From NCBI GenBank assembly GCA_011319805.1, contig SJRY01000266.1, forward strand, positions 744,001-808,000: a DNA stretch of 64,000 nucleotides, written 5' to 3'. This stretch comes from Macrocybe gigantea (lineage: Eukaryota > Basidiomycota > Agaricomycetes > Agaricales > Callistosporiaceae). Below the pieces are notes generated by a model that was not told the origin of the DNA, did no database searches, and worked only from the letters and a program-made list of their open reading frames with translations. Of the stretch, positions 45,745-55,965 are shown in pieces; the stretch's first letter is position 1; each line of letters opens with the position of its first letter. Position numbers and translations under genes: made by a program.

Positions 45745-46986
45745 TTAAGTACCCAAATCTACTGCTTCCAAGTCCCCCCAATCTGGGAGGCCAATGACAG
45801 ACGGTAATTCTTGCCATTTTCTTCGGCGAAATTCAGCAATATCAGTGCTGAGGGTGTTTCGACAGTATTGGCATATGCTTGAATCATCTTGCAAACCATC
45901 CGCTGCTTGTATCATGAAGTATAAAGGACCAGTCCTCGATGTCCAAGATGAGGACAATCGGTTCGTGTACCTGGCCATGCCGGCTGCACATGCTTTAATA
46001 GTCAAGCAATTGGAAACAGGAGATCTTCTATGCTTAATCTGGCGAATGAAGTCCAGAAGAACATTGATACGATATTGATACATCAATGTGTAGTCCTTCA
46101 AGTCTTCTGTGGTCAGCGTGGAAGAAGGTTTGGATGGGTGATGTATCGTGAGTTTCGGATGATCTTCGTTAAGGATGTCAGGGAGGGGGTATGTGGATAG
46201 GAAGTAAAATGCGGATGGCAGCACAATTCGGACGTTGGTCTCCTTAGCGAGATGGATGACGAGCAAAGGATGCACGTAAGGGTAGGTCATGTTGTCAACA
46301 GTATCCGTCTTCCTCAAAGCAATGTTGACCATGTTATCATGTCCGTCTAGCGTGTGTGTCCATACGCTAGTGAGGTGTCGTATAGCCTGCCTGCGAAGAT
46401 GCTCGATAAAGTATTTCGTTGATAAGCGGAGGATACCAGCAAGGAAGAAAAAGTCGTAAATATTGCGATTTTGAAACACTCTGAGTAGGGGACGGAGGGA
46501 CGGATTGGGTGAGAACGCTGGATGCACAGTCCAGAAGACACGTACACGCCATCATAAAGAGCTACTACAAGATTAGAAAACTCTTCTGCTTGGTCGTACA
46601 CGCGCACGACTTGACAACCTTCATATATGTCTATGTCATGGCCAGATGCAGGTTGAGGAACATCAAACATATTGCGAAAGACTTCTGAATGTCTCGCCTT
46701 AAAGTATCCCGTAAGTCGCTGCTCAGTACTTAGCCTTTGAAGAAACTTAATGCCTTACGAGTACTCCACGATGGATTCGAAACGAGGTTAGTTCTTCACC
46801 AGTGACTATGATGATATTTCCATCGTCGAACCATGGCTATGTGCGTGTCATTGAAGGATGCCGCCTAATGTCGTAGGGTGTACGCACCTCGCCTTTTTCC
46901 CCAATGATCTCCATAACCTCCACAGCAGTGTAGGCGCTTCGTGAAAGGAACACACGGGTGCGGCAGTTGAGGTCATGTGACGGCAT
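45745..46986 (-). CDS. BTB/POZ domain protein
   Basis: Agaricomycete-type BTB protein, probably a cullin-3 adaptor or self-associating regulator. The domain begins PWFDDGNIIIVTGEELTSF and RIHRGVL, then after an intron ARHSEVFRNMFDVPQPASG and VVRVYDQAEEFSNLVVALYD, the classic BTB core. The next exon continues VFQNRNIYDFFFLAGILRLS and KYFIEHLRRQAIRHL. The C-terminal part is a helical extension typical of these families (LPSAFYFLSTYPLPDIL) with a CxxC pair in SICQYCRNTL. It ends GLPDWGDLEAVDLGT. The start at 46986 (MPSHDLNCRTRVF) is the longest choice; MEIIGEKGE inside it (about 46911) is an alternative and would leave more room for the shared promoter. Confidence 0.72.
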
Positions 46987-47024
46987 TTGAATCCAAAGCA
47001 CCTTGAAGCTTCACTCTCACAGCC
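46987..47024. promoter_or_regulatory. 38 bp bidirectional promoter, BTB / MON1
   Basis: Only 38 bp lie between the assigned divergent ATGs. At least one transcript must start inside the other gene or have a near-zero 5' UTR. If the BTB protein starts at the internal ATG near 46911, the gap is about 113 bp. Confidence 0.45.
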
Positions 47025-49341
47025 ATGTCCGCGACACCATCTCGTCCTAGTACACCAAGTCGACAGTTCTCAAAGATATCGCAGTCTAGATTAGGTGTGA
47101 CACAATCTCTGCGGCCTTCTCCATCGCTTTCGAATTTGCACGTTCATAGTCACGCCCTCGAGTCCTTGAGCGAGCCTTCTACAAGTTTCGTGCAGGGACA
47201 ATCTCTGGAGAGTTCTGCTTCTTCTATCATAAGTGTGGAAACCAACGAGGGAATCCTAGTGCAAGATACAGATGCCGATGCGGAGGAAGTGGAAGAGATA
47301 AATGTCATCGCGTTGGACTCTGACATCAACAAAGGGGACGAGAAGTCGAAGAAACTGTTACGGGATCAACTAAGGCGTACATTAAGCCAACGAGCATCTG
47401 AAACAGGTTACTTGATCCCATTCGTCTCCCGTTGTCTGCATCTCATACTGCGAGGCAGATGTTCCCCATCTTCCGAGTGTAGAGAGAATTTCCGATATAT
47501 CATCCAAAGCAGGTGTGTTATCTGTATTGACGATAATTGGGCACTTTTGATGAGTTGTTCAAGAGACCAAATATCCTCAGCGGGAGTACTACGTCCTTAC
47601 TGATGCTGGGAAGCCTGTTTTCGTCAGGTAAGTCTCGGAACCTCTAATCAAGCCGACATTGACACACCCTTAGTCCACACCCTAATGAAGTCTCGGATGA
47701 CATTACGTCTACCATCGGTGTCATACAAGCTCTCATATCTGTCTTTCTTGACGACGGCGACAAACTGAGGTGTATCAATACGGGCAAAACGAGAATAACT
47801 TTTATCCTCCGTCCGCCGCTCTATTATGCCTGTGTCTCATCATGGGGTGAACCAGAGTCCGTTGTGCGTTGTCTCAAATCAGCTTTGGTTGCCTTCTAAG
47901 TTATTCATCAATTCTGGTGAAGCAAGACGCGATCTCATTTGGAGTACCTTCACTTGCAAATTCTCAGTATCGTGACAGCAGCACAACTACGTAGGATATT
48001 CGAGCGTCGGACAAACTTTGATCTACGAAAGTTATTGAATGGTAACGATTGTTGTAAATTTGACCCTTGCACTGCTGGGCTCATCATACTTAGGAGCCGA
48101 GTCTTTTCTGGTGTCATTACTGGGAAGATTGGAGTTTGACATCGCTATGAGCACATCATCGCTGCAATGTCTGATGCTAGAACCAAGTATCAGGAAAAAA
48201 GCAGCAGAAGCCCTCGTGCCGACGGGGAAAATGAAGGTTCTGCATCCATTTCATTCATCTTTAGGAACTCTGCCAACACTCTAACAGGACGTTCTCTATA
48301 TCGTGCTAGTGGCAGATGGTCATGTTGTAACGCTTATCAGGCCAAGGAAGCATTCAATACATCCAGCAGGTTCGTTCTCTCTACCTCTCGCAATAATTAA
48401 CACTAATGTATTTTCCGAAGACATACATATCCTTCTGAATACGATTTCCGCGCCGTCGATCAGAAAGTCTCCAGCTTCTTCATCATGGATTCCCATATGT
48501 CTCCCAAAATTCAATGCAACAGGCTTCGTCAACGCATACGTATCTTTTTTGCGGCGCCCGGAATCTCTAGGTGCCGAAGTCTCGGAGACCAATACTCAGC
48601 TGAACGTTCCCTTGGCGGGCGGCGTTGAGGGCACGTACAGCTCGCCCTCTCCGACTTATCCGCAAGGAGAAATTGTTCTCCTCTGTATCAGTGGCGGAGG
48701 TGACTTCGAGGCCATTCGGGCATGGTGTGAAGGGGCTGTCCACGTACTGTCATTCCTTTGGCTCGAATGACACGACAAGTGTTCATTTCTCCTCCCTGCA
48801 GAACATGGAGAAGGATGGCAGCTTACAAGACATCCTGGCGCTTCCACCTCTGGTCAAACGATGTATTCAGTGTCTGATTTGGGTATACCTGGGCTCCGCC
48901 ATTTTGTTTACAAGTCCAGGCCCCAGGTACAGATTACTATGCCACTGTTTGAGGAACCCTACAATGTGCCTGACCATCGTCGGAGGTTCGTTTCTATTTC
49001 GTACCGCATTCTTGTGTCTGACATATAATCGAGTAGGTTGGTTACACTCTATCAAACTTTGCACGATGCAATACATGCAAAATCGGGCCAGGAGAAGCCA
49101 TTAAAACTGCAGTACATTAGAACGGAGGAAGAGTGTGTAATGGGCTGGGTAAGCTGGATTGCATCACGCTTTGCGGCCTGCCTGACTGTTGATTCGACAG
49201 ATCACGCAGCCTTTCGAACTCTACGTCTCACTGTCGCCTCGGCTGCCCAAAAGTGCTGCGGTTGGTGCAGCTAATGCAGTTGCACGATGGGTCAAGAAAG
49301 AGGACGCAAAGTTGTTCTTGAAGGACGCTCCTGTTTTCTGA
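47025..49341 (+). CDS. MON1: Vacuolar fusion protein Mon1
   Basis: Subunit of the Mon1-Ccz1 complex, the guanine-nucleotide exchange factor for Ypt7/Rab7 in endosome-to-vacuole maturation. The start MSATPSRPSTPSRQFSKISQ opens a Ser-rich disordered N-terminus ending in an acidic segment. The longin-type domains follow: YYVLTDAGKPVFV, TSTIGVIQALISVFLDDGD, LYYACVSSWGEPESV and LHLQILSIVTAAQLRRIFER. Later exons give IVLVADGHVVTLIRPRKHS, SIRKSPASSSWIPICLPKFN and FVNAYVSFL, conserved across Mon1. LLCISGGGDFEAIRAWCEGA, LRHFVYKSRPQVQITMPLFE and LYQTLHDAIHAKSGQ follow. It ends SAAVGAANAVARWVKKEDAK and LFLKDAPVF. The frames join at GT..AG introns with no break seen. Confidence 0.9.
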
Positions 49342-49523
49342 ACCCATGGACATGCGATGCTTTTTTCCCACAATTTTCTCTCGACAGCTCAAATTGTGCT
49401 TGCAAGTAGGCACTGTAACTGATATTGTGTATAAAAGTTTGAATATAACCGTAGTCTACGACAAGCCAGGCGCTGTCACATGTCAGGGCTTTAGGTCACG
49501 CCGACTCAGTGGACTGCTTCACG

Positions 49524-50131
49524 ATGAACGTTTTACTGGCCAATGCCAGCACGGCTGGCTCCCGTCTATGCTCTCTCTTACCTCCCTTATCTCGTTCTGT
49601 CGTTAATAGGGCAGTGACGAGGCCTGTCCCTCAACCCAGGGGTATTGACCTGCTCCCATCAACGACTGCACCGACACACCCACTCACCTTTGCCCGGAGC
49701 ACAGGACCTATAGCTGCGCCGTCTGACTTTCTCAAGGCAATTGGTCGCTCTTCGGAGACTAAGTTATCGGTGGAAAATTGGGATGAGTTTTGGAAGACAT
49801 CCGGATTCGAACTAAAGAAAGCTGGCTTGGCTGTTCGCGATAGAAGGTGCGTCAGTCAATAAATCCGAACCTCTCAGGGTCTGAAATGTCTTCTACCGTC
49901 TTTAGGTACATTCTCTGGTGCATGGAAAAATTCAGACAAGGTCTGTCGATAGAGTCGTTCGCCCATGAACCAAGGCCGAAGAAAACAGTCAGAGGGTACG
50001 TTTAGCCAAACCCAATACCCTGTGTTACGGACTGCTCATACCGCTGCCCTACTCGCAGGTGGGGACCCGCTGTACAAAACGGCAAGAGGATACGTTCACG
50101 GAGGATTAAGCACAAGAAGAGTAAAAATTAG
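49524..50131 (+). CDS. FYV4: Mitochondrial small ribosomal subunit protein mS41 (IGR motif)
   Basis: Component of the mitochondrial small ribosomal subunit. The N-terminus MNVLLANASTAGSRLCSLLP is basic/hydroxylated and suits a mitochondrial presequence. The conserved SAM-like IGR domain reads APSDFLKAIGRSSETKL and WDEFWKTSGFELKKAGL, then RDRRYILWCMEKFRQG across a 59-nt intron (49847-49905). After a second intron comes GWGPAVQNGKRIRSRRIKHK and a basic end KKSKN, with the stop at 50131. The first ATG in frame is 49524. Three exons, about 160 residues, close to the family size. It follows MON1 in the same direction, with 182 bp between the MON1 stop and this ATG. Confidence 0.85.
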
Positions 50132-50315
50132 ACCATCTTCTACAGACTAATACCAGTCGATTCTTTTCCCGAGAAAATCAACCCTATCCAGCACAATTAA
50201 GATACAAAACAAGTACAGAAACGTCAAACGAAAGAAAAGTCCACAAATATGCTACAAAGAAGGGTATAAAAGAGGCCATTACGGTACAGTAATAAACTGG
50301 ATTCATCTATAATAA

Positions 50316-51272
50316 TCATTCACCGTTTGTTGCTTTCTCACCAATGCAGCCCTCTGAGATTCTTAGATGACGCAGAAGAGCGTCGCTGCGGCTGAAGGAC
50401 TTCATGCAGCCCGCGATGTGCATCTTGCCCAAGTAGAAAAACGATCCAGCGTCATTTGGAATCTTGTAAAATGGTGAATCCTCCAATGGCACTCCCGTGC
50501 ATACCCAGTCTCCCGAGCGCATGTGGGTCCGTCGATGGCGTTTGAAATCCGGTAGCCGCCGATTACGCTGCACCCATCCGCATATATCGCACTTGAAATT
50601 GAGATATGCGACGTCGCTGTCGTTGAGTGTGACGTCGCTCTGCACGTTACGAGAAAGGCGCTGAGAGGTCTGGCGGACCTTTTTCTGAGAACGTGCAGGG
50701 CGTGGCTGGTTTCCGCGTCTGCGTTTCCTGTTGCGAGAGGAGCTGGCGGGGAGATACTCAGCGTCAACGACATCACTATCGCTGCTATTGCTTCCGTCTA
50801 TCTCTGAAAGGGTTGGGAGGGGAGTGGGCTGAATGACATTGGGTGAAGAAGGGACCCATGGTATACAGGTAGGTGGAGTGTCTCTTTCCGCGTCTTGAGT
50901 GGTAAGGTCGGCTGAAATGGCTTGTCCTCGTCGATGATAGGTCTGAAGCGAACTCGAATCAGATGAGAACGACGTGGAGAAAACGATCTGTACCGACATG
51001 GTCTCATTGAGTGCATCAATACCTTGGGTGACTAGGCCGAGCTCCGGTATAAAATGGCCTTGCGGTTCGTCGTCGCCGTTCAAGGACGAAGCGGAACTGG
51101 AGGACGTAGTGAATGAAACTATGGAAGACGCCAAGGACGGAGTCGACGCCGATGAGAGAATGTCCAGGTCATCCTGATCCGAGAACATCTCTGCGGCATG
51201 GGCGAAGAGGTCGACGTCAAAGTCGCTGCTGGCGGTGTATTCGATTCCGTAGAGATAAGGTCGGTCGTACAT
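50316..51272 (-). CDS. C2H2-type zinc-finger protein, intronless
   Basis: Possible transcription factor. A 318-residue single exon begins MYDRPYLYGIEYTASSDFDV. The N-terminal two-thirds is acidic and Ser-rich. A strongly basic stretch SRNRKRRRGNQPRPARSQKK is a likely nuclear-localisation signal. One C2H2-like finger is FKCDICGWVQRNRRLPDF then KRHRRTH, with spacing C-x2-C-x14-H-x3-H (longer than the standard x12). A second, irregular unit includes CTGVPLEDSPFY and HIAGCMKSFSRSDALLRHLR, where Cys and His are present but widely spaced. The protein ends GCIGEKATNGE. No target can be inferred. It is divergent from the Sec14-like gene across 472 bp. Confidence 0.7.
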   Translation of the reverse strand: MYDRPYLYGIEYTASSDFDVDLFAHAAEMFSDQDDLDILSSASTPSLASSIVSFTTSSSSASSLNGDDEPQGHFIPELGLVTQGIDALNETMSVQIVFSTSFSSDSSSLQTYHRRGQAISADLTTQDAERDTPPTCIPWVPSSPNVIQPTPLPTLSEIDGSNSSDSDVVDAEYLPASSSRNRKRRRGNQPRPARSQKKVRQTSQRLSRNVQSDVTLNDSDVAYLNFKCDICGWVQRNRRLPDFKRHRRTHMRSGDWVCTGVPLEDSPFYKIPNDAGSFFYLGKMHIAGCMKSFSRSDALLRHLRISEGCIGEKATNGE

Positions 51273-51744
51273 GTTTCGTTATGCTGTAGATGGATATGTC
51301 CATGGCGTCCATTTTATAGCAAAGGAGACCAGATAGGGAAAAAGAAAGAGATGGGAGGGAGGCAAACTCCGCCCGAGTGCTTTCTTTATTATCACGTCGT
51401 GGCAGCAGCGTGGCAATCCCGCCTCTAGGACAAGGAGATTTTCACATTTGATATTCGGAGCAGTTGACGCGAGGTGAACAAAGCACAAGTGACAAAAGGG
51501 TCGGTCTGATTTGCCCCTCCTCCTTTGCATTGCTGTGCACGCATGAAACAGAGCTCACTCATGAGAGGAGAGCTGAACCAGTGCCGAGATCGAAGCTGTC
51601 CTCTTTTCGATCACTTTCGTACCGAACCATGACGTAAGCCTCCCTCTCCCTTAAGTATTGACCGTGATCATCGCCATCGACGCTGTACGCCTTTTTTTAA
51701 CTCCTTTATTCTTCCTCTGTCCGGCTCACATCCTCTGTTCTCAA
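51273..51744. promoter_or_regulatory. Divergent region, C2H2 gene / Sec14-like gene
   Basis: 472 bp between the two starts. A tiny first exon of the Sec14-like gene (ATG at 51629 followed by a good donor, gtaagc) is possible, but its phase does not join cleanly. Pyrimidine-rich stretches at 51640-51660 and 51690-51740 fit a leader or intron. Confidence 0.35.
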
Positions 51745-53016
51745 ATGCCAGTCCCCGGGAATGACAATGCAGAGCTTTTGCTCGCTTTTCGTCGCGAATT
51801 GTTCGCCGAGGGCATCTGCGCGAAGGCGACAGCCTTGGCGCAGATGATCAGATGTTGACGTGAGCGTTTTCCCTCCTTCTGCTGACTTGTTTTCATTCAA
51901 TAGGGACGTTTGCTCGTCAGGAGATTTTTGCGGCCAGAAACTTCAATCTAAAGCAAGCGAAAAAGATGATAAAGGATTGCGAGGAATGGAGACGAACGGT
52001 CGAGGGAGTCGGCATCGATGAATTATACCGCCTCATAGATCCTTTTGACGTGAGTTTTGACGGAGACGACAAAACGCATATGGCTGACCATGCGTAGTAC
52101 CCAGAGCGAGATGCCGTTTTTGATTGCTGGCCCATGTGGTTCCACAAGGTGAGAAGCCAGTGCGATTCTGCGGTTGATTCGTCCTTGCTAATGCAGATGC
52201 TCAGACGGACAAGGTAAGATCCTGCAAAGACATGACATTCAAGTTATGTAGCCGATCAGTTGTTTTAGAAAGGCAGGCCTATCAACATTCACTACTTTGG
52301 CGGCATGAACCTTCCCAAGTTGTACACCCAGTGCTCTCCTGAGCGGCATTGGCAAACCGTTTTAGTAAATGCGGAGTCTGTGAGCCGACAATGATTTCCT
52401 TTTACATGTGCTATCCTGTCGACCATCCAGGTTCTGACACGACGTGTCTAGCTCACGCGAGAAATTCTTCCTGCAGCAACAAGAAAAGCCGGCAGGCCAG
52501 TCGGAACCGTGTTCGTGATTGTCGATCTCAAAGGCTTTAGGTGCGAAACATTTGATCTATCTCACGCCACGCTTTCGACACTGAGAGTTCAATCCGTTAG
52601 CATATCACAATTCTGGCAAATGAAGTCTCTCGCGCGGAGCGCTTTCCAAATATCCCAAGACTATTTCCCCGAAACGTAAGTGCATCATCTGTGAATAGGC
52701 GTACAAACAACCAATTATATACAGAATGGGCCAGCTCGCCATCGTCAATTCTCCGCCGTCATTCACAGCCATCTGGTCCGTCATTAAGCCATGGTTGTCG
52801 AAAGAGACGGTGGAAAAAGTGGACATCTTGGGTTCGGACTATAAAGATGTGTTGCTCCGCTTAGTCGATGCCGAGAATTTGCCGACTTCGCTGGGCGGAA
52901 CTTGCGAATGCAAGGAGGCTCGCGGATGCCATAGAAGCTGCCCTGGTCCATGGATGGAGGGTAGGAGGGGGTGGGGGCCGAACGCGAATATTCAGCGACG
53001 GGCTCGATGGACTTAA
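51745..53016 (+). CDS. Sec14-like CRAL-TRIO lipid-transfer protein with two apparent frameshifts
   Basis: Phosphatidylinositol-transfer-type protein. The reading begins MPVPGNDNAELLLAFRRELF. The N-terminal CRAL-TRIO helix continues AEGIC, then in another frame EGDSLGADDQML. After the intron 51860-51920 it reads TRFLR, then in another frame ARNFNLKQAKKMIKDCEEW. Downstream all is in order: RRTVEGVGIDELYRLIDPFD, YPERDAVFDCWPMWFHKTD, KGRPINIHYFGGMNLPKLYT, ERHWQTVLVNAESLTREILP, VGTVFVIVDLKGFSISQFWQ, QISQDYFPETMGQLAIVNSP, AIWSVIKPWLSKETVEKVDI and LPTSLGGTCECKEARGC. The lipid-binding domain is therefore full length, but two one-base losses break the N-terminus. A real pseudogene or assembly indels are both possible. 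The true start may lie in an upstream exon. Confidence 0.78.
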
Positions 53017-53731
53017 GTTTGTCTGAGTCAGGATCAAGGCGCGAACGGCCATTGGTCAACGGAGCCGGCCACATCTCGAAGCTGTCAACAGATACCTCTC
53101 GATGCAATGGTATACGACGTAATTCTCTGGGGCTGACATTTTGACGATGCTCAGCTTGCACCCGAGTTGTCTAGGTGTTGAGAAAATTGATGATCAAGAT
53201 CCACATTCGAAGGAGAAGAACGCGCTTGGAACATAAGAAGGTGCGCAGAAGTATGTGCAACAGTAGGCGGGCATTGCTGTGGAGTGCTTTCGTTTTGGTC
53301 ATGGTCGGTGGGCTGTGCCTTGGTCGTAGCTCTCTCTTTATCTTGACTTCGAACAGGCCCCGAGTGCAGCTGACCGTGATCAGATGATGAGTACCGGGGT
53401 CAAATCAAAATCTCTGGGGATTGCATGATTTCCATGTTGTTGGGGAAAGGTGGATATAATGGGATTTCTGTCGCAGGCTGGTTCCATGAGGTCGTCGTTC
53501 GGATGGGATATCTGAGAGCGCCATTGTTGTGTTCTGTTTGTACCTATAGACGAAATGACGATTCTGGTAATTGTTCTAGTGACCATTGTTCTGCTAACAT
53601 TGTTCTCAGTAATGGGTTCTTAAAAGGTGAATGTTGTCGGCCAATTGCTCATCGTCGCGCTAGTCGCTCGTTTTCATCTATCCTGCCTTCTCCCGCCTGG
53701 TTGCTTTCTGGTGGCAGCGCCATCTAACATC
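53017..53731 (+). other. Intergenic, Sec14-like to GH71
   Basis: 715 bp. A 70-codon plus-strand frame at 53175-53387 has a Lys/Arg-rich beginning and a hydrophobic segment (LLWSAFVLVMVGGLCLG), but no homology can be named and it lacks splice or promoter support. Otherwise nothing was seen. Confidence 0.3.
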
Positions 53732-55839
53732 ATGCTTTGCCTCCCACTCTTTCTCTACGTCCTTCATTTGCTATGCATAACTCACGCCTATGTCATTCCT
53801 ATCAGACGCACTCGACTACACGACCCGCACATGAATAGGTTGTTTTTCCGTAGACATAAGCACCATAGTCCAAGGGAGCTGGATGCCGGCGCTCCATCCC
53901 AGCCAACCTCTATCCAAACGGTACCCAGTGTCACGACATCAACAGCGACTCCATCTTCTGACAGTGTCAGTCCTCCTCTACAAACATCGTCACCTCCACT
54001 TAGTAATGGCTCGACCCGTAAATATGTCGTCGCTCATCACATGGTTGGAAATACCTATCCGTATGTGGTCAAAGATTGGTTGGAGGATGTCACGCTAGCC
54101 CATGCTTCCGGCATCGACGGCTTTGCGCTGAATACAGGCAGAGAGGAGTGGGAACCGGACCGTATATCTGACGCGTAAGTTTCGCGTTCAACGGTTTTTT
54201 TTAAAGGACGAAAAATCTCAGCCGGATTTTCTTTTCTGAATTGTAGGTATGAAGCAGCTTTGCAGTCTGGTCTCGATTTCAAGCTATTTTTGTCTCTCGA
54301 TATGACGTGAGATCACTGCTTGCTATTTCTCTTTGATTCGGCTCCCGACGTTTCGATTAGTTCCTTACCCTGCAATTCGCCTGACGATGCACAAAGTCTC
54401 CGCGACCTCGTAAAACGCTTCATGTCACATCCCAATCAGCTTCTGTACGAAAACAAGGCCTTTGTCTCCACTTTTGCAGGCGACGCCTGCACATTTGGTC
54501 AAGGCAACGCAGTCGATGGTTGGAAGAATGAGTTTGTGAATCATCCGGACTTGCAGGGCGAAATCCACTTTGTGCCCGCGTTCTTTGTCGACCCCACAAA
54601 GTTTGGTGATTTCCGTGATGTCATGAATGGCGACTTCAACGTGAGTGAGTTTCTTTTCTGAATGGGGCGTTTTGTCTTGATCAACACGATGCTCTTTCCT
54701 GTAGTGGAATTCGGGATGGCCAATCCAAGTAACAACGGCTTTCGCACGAAACCTGATCGCTTCTGTCCCTTTGGGCAAAACGCTTTTAGCAGATGGCGCT
54801 AAAGTGTCCTCCATTTTCGCTGCCAACGTGAACGTCGCGTCTCAGAAGAATGGTGGCTCAGACGACATTCTTAAGGTTAAGGATGCTCTGAGCGCTTTCA
54901 TTGGCTCAACAGATACGGACCGACAGCACCTTGAACAGCTTCCCAACTTGACTCCCGATCTCGCAGCTCGCAGTAAAGATTCCTCTCGTCCGGTCTATAT
55001 GGCAGCCGTATCGCCTTGGTTCTTTACTCATTATAGTCCAGAAACATTCAATAAGAATGTGCGTATCATCCCATCTTTAGTGCCCAGTTCGCGCGCTGAG
55101 CACTTACGTCCGCTGCAGTTCATCTATATGGCAGACCAACATTTGTATTCGAGGCGATGGGAATCCCTCATCGACTCTAGGGACCGGATTGACCTGGTGC
55201 AGATAATAACCTGGAATGATTATGGCGAGTCACATTATATCGGTCCCATTAAAGGTGCCCAGCCGAACAGTCAAGCCTGGGTCAATGGGATGGATCATAC
55301 TGGTATGTTTTCCGTTCCCTGTGAGCGTAGTGTCCATACCTGATATTCGCGTTCAAAGGTTGGCTGAACCTGACGCAATATTACGCGACCGCTTTCAAAA
55401 CAGGTGCATATCCTGCAATAGAGAAGGATCAAATCTTTATGTGGGCTCGTCCCCATTCAGCGCAGGCAAATGCGCCGGATTCCGTTGGCAGACCTTCCAA
55501 TTTCGAACTTGTGAGTCCTGAAACCCGAGGACTGGCTCTGACTTTTGTTTCAATGTTGACTTGCATCCTTAGGTCGAAGACGCCGTCTGGGCTGTAGTCC
55601 TGGCTAGAGCACCTGCAACGGTGACGCTTTCGACGTCGTCTTCGAACTCTCAGACTTTTGAAGTTCCAGCTGGCCTATCGAAGCTGTCGATTCCTATTTC
55701 GCCTGGCGATACCATGAGAGGAATGATAGAGCGCAACGGCCAGGTCGTCGTTGAGCTCAGTTCGTCTAATTTTACTTTCCAAGGAAGTCCTCCGACGTAC
55801 AACTTCAATGCCTTTGTTGCTTCCGCATCTGCTTTGTAG
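53732..55839 (+). CDS. Secreted GH71 alpha-1,3-glucanase (mutanase)
   Basis: Endo-acting hydrolase for alpha-1,3-glucan, used in fungal wall remodelling or mycoparasitism. The signal peptide MLCLPLFLYVLHLLCITHA is followed by a Ser/Thr/Pro-rich linker (about residues 45-90). The GH71 domain starts KYVVAHHMVGNTYPYVVKDW, then AHASGIDGFALNTGREEWE, DFKLFLSLDMTSLP, NKAFVSTFAGDACTFGQ, HFVPAFFVDPTKFGDF, NWNSGWPIQVTTAFARNLIA and PVYMAAVSPWFFTHYSP. Later, DLVQIITWNDYGESHYIGPI has conserved acidic residues of the domain. AWVNGMDHTGWLNLTQYYAT and a C-terminal beta-sandwich-like tail (VVLARAPATVTLSTSSS) follow. It ends FNAFVASASAL at 55839. Seven or so exons; no frame break noticed. Confidence 0.88.
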
Positions 55840-55965
55840 CAACACTAATTCTTCTATATCTTGTACATCTTGCATCTGTAGCCTTAGCATTTACGCATAG
55901 ACTGATACCACATTGGCACTTGGCAAGTCCGGTCCAGAGTTATAGTATATTACACGATAATAGGA

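Noticed and set aside
47025..49341. Frame break in MON1 around 48880-49020
   Set aside because: Reading the other frame gives LRHFVYKSRPQVQITMPLFE continuously up to a regular intron donor; only the longest open frame is misleading.
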